Both the position numbers and the translations under genes were made by a program. From assembly GCA_945876015.1 (NCBI GenBank), contig CAMCNM010000141.1, positions 1-5,731 of the forward strand: a stretch of DNA of 5,731 nt, read 5' to 3'. The notes beneath the pieces were generated by a model that saw only the letters and a program-made list of their open reading frames with translations, ran no database searches and had not been told where the DNA came from. This DNA is from Gemmatimonas phototrophica. GTDB lineage: Bacteria > Gemmatimonadota > Gemmatimonadetes > Longimicrobiales > Gaopeijiaceae. Shown here one piece after another: positions 4,968 through 5,731 of this stretch (its first letter is position 1; each line of letters begins with the position of its first letter).

Positions 4968-5731
4968 CTACCGCACCGGAGCCGCCCGCGGGGCCAGGTC
5001 GGGACTGCCGGCCTGGAGCTGGTAGGCCCAGTCGAAGATCATGAGCGCGTCTCCGCCCTGGTCCGAGCCGAGCATGGTCACGCGGATCACGCCGTAGTGG
5101 TTCTGCCCGTCGTCACCGCGCACGCGGAGCACGTAGCTGCTCTGCGGCTCGAGGCCGATGTCTTCGTGCACGTAGCCGCTCGTGGGCGCGCGGCTCACGT
5201 CGGTGCAGTCGGCGTCGGCCGCGGGTCCGCACTTGAGCGCCGTGGTGGCCCATGAATTCGGGTAGACGTCCGCGTTCGGGCCGGGCACGAGCCACCAGCC
5301 GTCCGCATCGGTCTCGAGCCGGAAGTGCCGGGCCGCGTCGCTGCCGCTCACGATCGGGTTCTCCTGATCGGACTTCCGGAAGCGGAAACCGGACGACGCC
5401 GGCAGGTCGAACCAGTCGTACATCCATTCCGCCTGGTAGTCCGGGCGCGGTGTCCCCTTCACCGTCGCGCTCCCGACGCTCTCGTGCCCATCCTCGTCCA
5501 CGGCGCTGACGTAGTAGGAGTACGTGAGGCCGTTCTCGGCGAGCAGATCGAGGAATCCCTCCGAGTCGGTCTCACCCAGCACGTAGGAGGTGCCGTTCGC
5601 CGCCTTCAGGTAGAGGCGGTAGAACGAGAAGTCGCTAGCGCTCCGCGCCGCGTCGCTCCAGCGCACGTAGTTCGCGTGATCGAGCGCGACCACGGCGAGC
5701 TGACCGGGCACCGGTGGAGGCGTGGGCTGTG
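4968..5731 (-). CDS. Fibronectin type III domain protein, probably exported (N-terminus outside window)
   Basis: The open frame runs off the right edge; 253 residues and the TAG stop are visible. A GTG at 5711 lies in frame but is unlikely to be the start, because the residues before it (QPTPPP) continue as a Pro-rich linker into the domain. Visible residues about 3-93 look like a fibronectin III fold: PPPVPGQLAVVAL, VRWS, FYRLYLKA, then GLTYSYYVSAVDEDGHES, the usual 'YxYxVxAVDxxGxES' strand pair. Residues 98-246 form a second domain I cannot name. It is rich in aromatic residues, has two Cys at 167 and 175 (CGPAADADC) that could form a disulfide, and ends in YVLRVRGDD, HYGVIRVTML and MIFDWAYQ strands. 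There is no membrane segment in the visible part. The composition and possible disulfide suggest a cell-surface or periplasmic protein, perhaps a lipoprotein, but the signal peptide that would decide this is not in view. Function unknown. Confidence 0.75.
   Translation of the reverse strand, partial: QPTPPPVPGQLAVVALDHANYVRWSDAARSASDFSFYRLYLKAANGTSYVLGETDSEGFLDLLAENGLTYSYYVSAVDEDGHESVGSATVKGTPRPDYQAEWMYDWFDLPASSGFRFRKSDQENPIVSGSDAARHFRLETDADGWWLVPGPNADVYPNSWATTALKCGPAADADCTDVSRAPTSGYVHEDIGLEPQSSYVLRVRGDDGQNHYGVIRVTMLGSDQGGDALMIFDWAYQLQAGSPDLAPRAAPVR

Overview
The window is a single, tightly packed run of genes on the minus strand of a GC-rich bacterial genome. It ends in a strong Rho-independent terminator, and immediately behind that sits the 5' end of a group II intron that runs off the left edge. 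Every supported feature reads right to left. The organism is probably a Gram-negative with a high-GC genome. The TPR / polyprenyl synthetase / DUF4321 / TatA order and the fibronectin-III secreted protein resemble what I remember from Gemmatimonadota and related soil or sediment lineages, but no phylogenetic marker is present and this is only an inference.

Layout in transcription order, from high to low coordinates: (1) a partial gene for a presumably exported protein with one fibronectin type III domain and an unassigned C-terminal domain (4968-5731, cut by the right edge); (2) ftcD, a stand-alone glutamate formimidoyltransferase (3998-4936); (3) a 703-residue TPR protein with a long acidic and Pro-rich middle (1890-4001), whose ATG overlaps the ftcD stop as ATGA; (4) a trans-polyprenyl diphosphate synthase (860-1885), whose GTG start lies 4 nt after the TPR stop; (5) a two-helix DUF4321-type membrane protein (532-810); (6) tatA, a Tat translocase subunit with a textbook Shine-Dalgarno (172-480); (7) a 16-bp stem terminator with a T-tract (106-145); (8) the first 105 nt of a group IIC-type intron (1-105).

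No gap between genes exceeds about 51 nt and I see no convincing internal promoter, so the genes are probably one operon driven from beyond the right edge. The last four genes look like an envelope and respiration set: the prenyl tail for quinones or lipid carriers, a small membrane protein, the Tat pore that exports folded and cofactor-containing proteins, and a TPR scaffold. ftcD is a metabolic outlier in this company.

The most notable item is the intron. Its 5' sequence carries the hallmark blocks of bacterial class C introns, and it lies directly after the terminator T-tract, which is the known target preference of that class. No gene explains bases 1-105.
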